Positions 60,979 to 64,000 of a DNA stretch of 64,000 nucleotides are shown here, piece after piece; position 1 is the stretch's first letter, and every line of letters starts with the position of its first letter. Position numbers and translations under genes: made by a program. The stretch is from Betaproteobacteria bacterium Ga0077527 (lineage in GTDB: Bacteria > Pseudomonadota > Gammaproteobacteria > Burkholderiales > SG8-41). A model generated the notes under the pieces. The model was not told where the DNA came from. It saw only the letters and a list, made by a program, of their open reading frames with translations, and searched no databases. The stretch spans positions 1 to 64,000 of the forward strand of contig LNDW01000020.1 in NCBI GenBank assembly GCA_001464815.1, written 5' to 3'.

Positions 60979-62436
60979 TCAGAGCTTGAGCAGATCGCGC
61001 CATTTCTCGCGCACTGCGGCCTGCAATTGCTTGCTCGCCTCGGCCACCGCCGGAAAGTCGTGCAGATGGTCATAGGGACGGCAGGCATCGATGATCGCCT
61101 TCGAATTGTAGGGCGCATCCGAACGGTAGGTGACGAACATCGGATCGTTTTTCGAACCCATGCCGCGCTTGATGATGTCGATGTCGACCTCGGGATCACT
61201 GCGCGTGGCCACCGCCCACATCACTTCCTGCAGATTCGACGGATCGATGTCCTCGTCAACAACGATGGTGTAACGCGACATATAGGCGCCGACCCCGCAC
61301 TGATTCAGGATCAGCGCGGCCTGGCGCGCGTGGCCGGCGTAACGCTGCCTGATCGCCACCACGTTGAACATGCGCGCACCGCCGATCTCATGCGCCCACA
61401 CGCTGGCCACATCAGGCACACCGGCGGCGAGCAGCGCGTCAAACAGCAGTGCCGAACGCATCACCGCCTTCGAATACGAGTAATCATTCGGCGGCTTCGC
61501 CGGCGGGCTGCCGACGATGATGGGATTGTTGCGGTAATACACGCGCTCGATGGTCACCACCGGCGCATCACCTTCCTTGCCCGGGTAGTAGCCGTGGAAT
61601 TCGCCGAAGGGCCCTTCCTTGCGGCGGTCGCCGGGATGGCACCAGCCCTCGAGCACGATCTCGGCCGCAGCGGGAATCGGCAGGCCGGTCAGCTCACCGC
61701 GCACCACCTGCACCGGCTCGCCGAGTATGGAACCGATGTAGTTGTACTCGCACATGCCGAACGGCACTTCGATGCCCGAAATCAGATAGCCCAGCGGATC
61801 GCAGCCGATGACGATGGCCACCGGGAAGGGCTTGCCCGCCTGCATGTGTTTCTCATACTGGATTGCGCCGTGTTTGCCGGGAATCATATCGAGGCCGACA
61901 TGGTTGCTGTCAAAGGCCTGCACACGGTAGGTGCCGACATTGACCCAGTCGCTGTCGAAATCCCTGGTCACCACGCAGCAGCCGGTGCCGATGTACGGCC
62001 CGCCATCCTTCTCATGCCACAGCGGCGAAGGAAAGATGTTGATGTCGACAGCCTTGCCGGACTGGATGTTCTCGAATACCGGCCCTTTCTCGACGGCCAC
62101 CGGCTCGTATTTCGCGGCAGCCGCCTGCCATTGCCTGGGCAGGCCGCGCAGTTTTTGCACCAGCGCATGGTGGGCATGCTCCACCGGCAGGCGCAGGATC
62201 GAGGACAACCGCGCCGGACTCGCGGTGCTGCAGGTCAGCACACGAAAGCCTTTGGGATAGCCCTTGATTTCGTCAAACAGCAGCGCCGGCGCGCCGTCGA
62301 TCTTGACGTTCATCTCGCTGATTGCGCCGAGCTCGAGCTTTGCATCCGCACCCGGCACATCCTTCAGCTCGCCGAGCTGGCGCGCGGTATCCAGCCAGGC
62401 ACGCAGATCGAGGGGATTGCCGGCCGGATGCGTCAT
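60979..62436 (-). CDS. UbiD family decarboxylase
   Basis: A 485-residue enzyme of the UbiD family, which uses prenylated FMN to add or remove CO2 from aromatic or unsaturated acids. Family residues include DINIFPSPLWHEKDGGPYIG, GWCHPGDRRKEGPFGEFHGY (the catalytic Glu and metal-site region), NNPIIVGSPPAKPPNDYSYS and VVDEDIDPSNLQEVMWAVAT. It is not the ubiquinone enzyme by context: it lies with molybdenum hydroxylase subunits and a Bug receptor, suggesting catabolism of an aromatic or heteroaromatic acid. It starts 2 nt after the small-subunit stop, so it is tightly coupled. No UbiX (flavin prenyltransferase) is in the window. Confidence 0.92.
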   Translation of the reverse strand: MTHPAGNPLDLRAWLDTARQLGELKDVPGADAKLELGAISEMNVKIDGAPALLFDEIKGYPKGFRVLTCSTASPARLSSILRLPVEHAHHALVQKLRGLPRQWQAAAAKYEPVAVEKGPVFENIQSGKAVDINIFPSPLWHEKDGGPYIGTGCCVVTRDFDSDWVNVGTYRVQAFDSNHVGLDMIPGKHGAIQYEKHMQAGKPFPVAIVIGCDPLGYLISGIEVPFGMCEYNYIGSILGEPVQVVRGELTGLPIPAAAEIVLEGWCHPGDRRKEGPFGEFHGYYPGKEGDAPVVTIERVYYRNNPIIVGSPPAKPPNDYSYSKAVMRSALLFDALLAAGVPDVASVWAHEIGGARMFNVVAIRQRYAGHARQAALILNQCGVGAYMSRYTIVVDEDIDPSNLQEVMWAVATRSDPEVDIDIIKRGMGSKNDPMFVTYRSDAPYNSKAIIDACRPYDHLHDFPAVAEASKQLQAAVREKWRDLLKL

Positions 62437-62438
62437 GA

Positions 62439-62924
62439 TCAGTCCTTCCCTGCTGTTTTCCGCTTGTTTGCCGCCAGATGCACCGCCTTGATCACCTCGG
62501 GATAGGTCGCGCAGCGGCAGAGGTTGCCCGACAGGTAATGCCGGATCTCGTCATCGGAGGGATTCGGATGCGCGTCGAGCAGCTGGCGCGTCATCAGCAC
62601 AAAACCCGGCGTGCAGAAACCGCACTGGAATGCCCCGGTTTCGATGAAAGCCTGCTGCACGGCATCGAGTCCATGCTCACCCCGAGGCTCTTCGACAGTG
62701 CGTACATCAGCGCCGTCAATCAGCGGCGCCAGCGTCAGGCAACCCGATACCGCCTTGCCGTCAACAATCACCGTGCAGCAACCGCAGAGGCCCTGCGCGC
62801 AGCTCTCGCGCGCACCGAACAGGCCCTGGTCCTGCAGCACCTCGACCAGGTTGTGGTGATTACCGACTTGCGCCGAAACCGGGCGGCCGTTGAGGGTGAA
62901 TTCGATGGTGCGATGAGTAGTCAT
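62439..62924 (-). CDS. Molybdenum hydroxylase small subunit, [2Fe-2S] protein
   Basis: A 161-residue electron-transfer subunit of the xanthine dehydrogenase family. The plant-type cluster is in ESCAQGLCGCCTVIVDGKAV, the second cluster in GAFQCGFCTPGFVLM and GNLCRCATYPEVIKAVHLAA. It pairs with the large molybdopterin subunit ending at 63133. Substrate cannot be told. An unusual repeat region of about 200 bp separates the two subunits. Confidence 0.94.
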   Translation of the reverse strand: MTTHRTIEFTLNGRPVSAQVGNHHNLVEVLQDQGLFGARESCAQGLCGCCTVIVDGKAVSGCLTLAPLIDGADVRTVEEPRGEHGLDAVQQAFIETGAFQCGFCTPGFVLMTRQLLDAHPNPSDDEIRHYLSGNLCRCATYPEVIKAVHLAANKRKTAGKD

Positions 62925-62940
62925 AACGTCAAAACCTTTT

Positions 62941-63044
62941 TAGCCACAGAGGACACAGAGATTACAGAGAACTGCAAAAACAACAATTAACCAAGGCAGT
63001 TCGATTGGGGTTTTTCTCTGTGCTCTCTGTGACCTCTGTGGCTA
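62941..63044. repeat. Inverted repeat with CACAGAG-type arms
   Basis: 30-bp arms (62941-62970 and 63015-63044) match at 27 positions as an inverted repeat around a 44-bp centre. Each arm is built of near-tandem CACAGAG units (AGCCACAGAGG, CACAGAG, ACAGAGA). Sequences of this type recur as dispersed non-coding repeats in many proteobacteria. It lies between the two Mo-hydroxylase subunit genes. Confidence 0.85.
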
Positions 63045-63128
63045 GTTTTTGAACTTGGTTTTTGAACTTGGTTTTTGAACTTGGTTTTTGAACTTGGTTT
63101 TTGATCTTGGTTTTTGATCTTCTTTTTT
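63045..63128. repeat. Tandem 13-bp repeats, six full copies and a part
   Basis: Units of 13 bp start at 63045, 63058, 63071, 63084, 63097 and 63110: four of GTTTTTGAACTTG, one GTTTTTGATCTTG, one GTTTTTGATCTTC, then a partial TTTTTTGA. The run ends 4 bp from the stop codon of the Mo-hydroxylase large subunit. It is directly adjacent to the inverted repeat and probably slippage-prone. Confidence 0.92.
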
Positions 63129-63132
63129 GATC

Positions 63133-64000
63133 TCAATCTTCCAACGGCTTGCCGGCATTGGCGCGCAGTCCGCGATACACCGCTTCTGCAGTCAGCGGCA
63201 GGCCGGTCAGGCGCACACCCACGGCATCGTCGATGGCACTGGCAATCGCCGGCGACACACCAAAGGTGCCGCTTTCGCCGACACCCTTGGCGCCGAAGGG
63301 TCCCGACTGCTGCACCATGTCCACCGCCTCGTTCTCCATCACCGCCGGCACGTCGCGGATGCCCGGAATTTTGTAATCAGCGAGTGAGGCATTGGTGCAC
63401 TGGCCGGCATCGAAGTCCATGCGCTCATAGAGCGTAAAACCGAGCTGCATCAGTGTCGCACCCGAAATCTGGGTTTCGACAATCGCCGGATTCACCGGCC
63501 GGCCGACGTCAACCAGGTTGACCAGGCGCGTGATTTTGAACTCGCCGGTTTCGGTATCGACCTCAACCTCCGCACCGGTGGCACCGATCATCCAGAACGG
63601 CGTCGCATTGGTGGTCTGCCCCTGCGCATCGGGCGAGGCATAGGTCGGGATATAGCTGCCGACGCCAACAACGTTGCCCGCCTGCATGCCGTACTTCTTG
63701 CGGAAGATATCGGGGATGGGTGCGGTCTCCGCCGACAGGCCGACCTCCTGCGCCAGTTGCATCAGCTTGTCGCGTGCATCTTCAGCCGCCAGCTTCACCG
63801 CATGGCCCATGTGGTAGGTCGAACGCGAACCGAGGGTGGCCATGTCGTACGGCGTGACATCGGTATCGGGATGCACCACGGTCACCGTTTCCACCGGTAC
63901 GCCCAGTGCCTCGGCGGCAAACTGCGCCATCGCGGTGTCGGAGCCCTGCCCCATGTCCACGGTGCCGCAGTAGACCATCACGCTGCCGTCGGCGCTGATG
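63133..64000 (-). CDS. Molybdenum hydroxylase large subunit, C-terminal part (cut by window edge)
   Basis: The visible 288 residues are the end of a xanthine dehydrogenase-family molybdopterin-binding subunit. Signatures: MVYCGTVDMGQGSDTAMAQF, TVVHPDTDVTPYDMATLGSR (molybdopterin contacts), TGEFKITRLVNLVDVGRPVN, and GPFGAKGVGESGTFGVSPAI near the end, which holds the catalytic Glu of the family (VGESG). It continues beyond 64000. It runs toward the small subunit, with the repeat region in between. Confidence 0.93.
   Translation of the reverse strand, partial: ISADGSVMVYCGTVDMGQGSDTAMAQFAAEALGVPVETVTVVHPDTDVTPYDMATLGSRSTYHMGHAVKLAAEDARDKLMQLAQEVGLSAETAPIPDIFRKKYGMQAGNVVGVGSYIPTYASPDAQGQTTNATPFWMIGATGAEVEVDTETGEFKITRLVNLVDVGRPVNPAIVETQISGATLMQLGFTLYERMDFDAGQCTNASLADYKIPGIRDVPAVMENEAVDMVQQSGPFGAKGVGESGTFGVSPAIASAIDDAVGVRLTGLPLTAEAVYRGLRANAGKPLED

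Noticed and set aside
62941..63128. Repeat region as a CRISPR array
   Set aside because: The 13-mers are contiguous without spacers and the longer repeat is inverted, not direct; no cas genes.
1..64000. tRNA, rRNA, prophage, integron or transposase genes
   Set aside because: Looked for in all gaps and among the proteins; nothing with convincing structure or family motifs was seen.

Overview
The window reads as chromosomal DNA of a GC-rich betaproteobacterium, most likely Burkholderiales or a close relative. The evidence is gene content and order: the run aroC, leuC, leuD, leuB, asd, fimV, truA, trpF, trpB, trpA, accD, folC, dedD, cvpA, purF and a Met/Cys PLP enzyme; the cysS/ppiA/ppiB/lpxH neighbourhood; the divergent mrp-metG pair; and two Bug-type (TctC) solute-binding proteins. 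No tRNA, rRNA, CRISPR array, insertion sequence, prophage or plasmid function was seen. The species cannot be named from this sequence.

Layout. 1-4777: cysS (partial, minus), then on the plus strand a TPR protein, an L,D-transpeptidase, two cyclophilins and lpxH. 4795-25101: a nearly unbroken minus-strand block for chorismate, leucine, aspartate-family, tryptophan, fatty-acid, folate and purine synthesis, with the polar-hub protein FimV and a short entericidin-type lipoprotein; its last gene is preceded by a SAM-II riboswitch with its own promoter and terminator. 25177-29921: M17 peptidase, thyA-folA, a Sel1 protein and an ornithine-cyclodeaminase-like enzyme. 29899-33704: two tandem PaaK/CapK-type adenylating enzymes and a Bug protein. 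33737-47619: basic amino acid decarboxylase, mrp, metG, an orphan TssQ-like lipoprotein, an enolase-superfamily enzyme, SulP transporter, acylphosphatase, TPR protein and dnaE. 47786-53203: hydrolase, Asp/Glu racemase, a complete glutamate/aspartate ABC importer (gltIJKL) and a YkgJ protein. 53219-59886: argE, a peptide-type ABC importer without its ATPases, and a large envelope protein of unknown function. 59954-64000: Bug protein, UbiD-family decarboxylase and a molybdenum hydroxylase (small subunit complete, large subunit cut by the window edge).

Signals beyond genes. The most striking is a set of AT-rich elements, each ending in the IHF consensus WATCAANNNNTTR, found in gaps and also inside three coding regions. 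Others are a frameshifted dedD, a metG whose anticodon-binding segment has clearly lower GC than its flanks, -10 elements 6-8 nt from the start codons of thyA, dnaE and a Bug gene, and tandem or inverted repeats beside leuB, leuC and the molybdenum hydroxylase genes.

How the genes work together. Most of the window is housekeeping biosynthesis. The accessory part centres on uptake and turnover of amino acids, peptides and organic or aromatic acids: the Glu/Asp importer with a racemase, two Bug proteins, UbiD with a Mo-hydroxylase, and the CapK pair opposite the cyclodeaminase. No single dramatic new system was established; the CapK/cyclodeaminase locus, the 624-residue envelope protein and the IHF-like element family are the best candidates for new biology.
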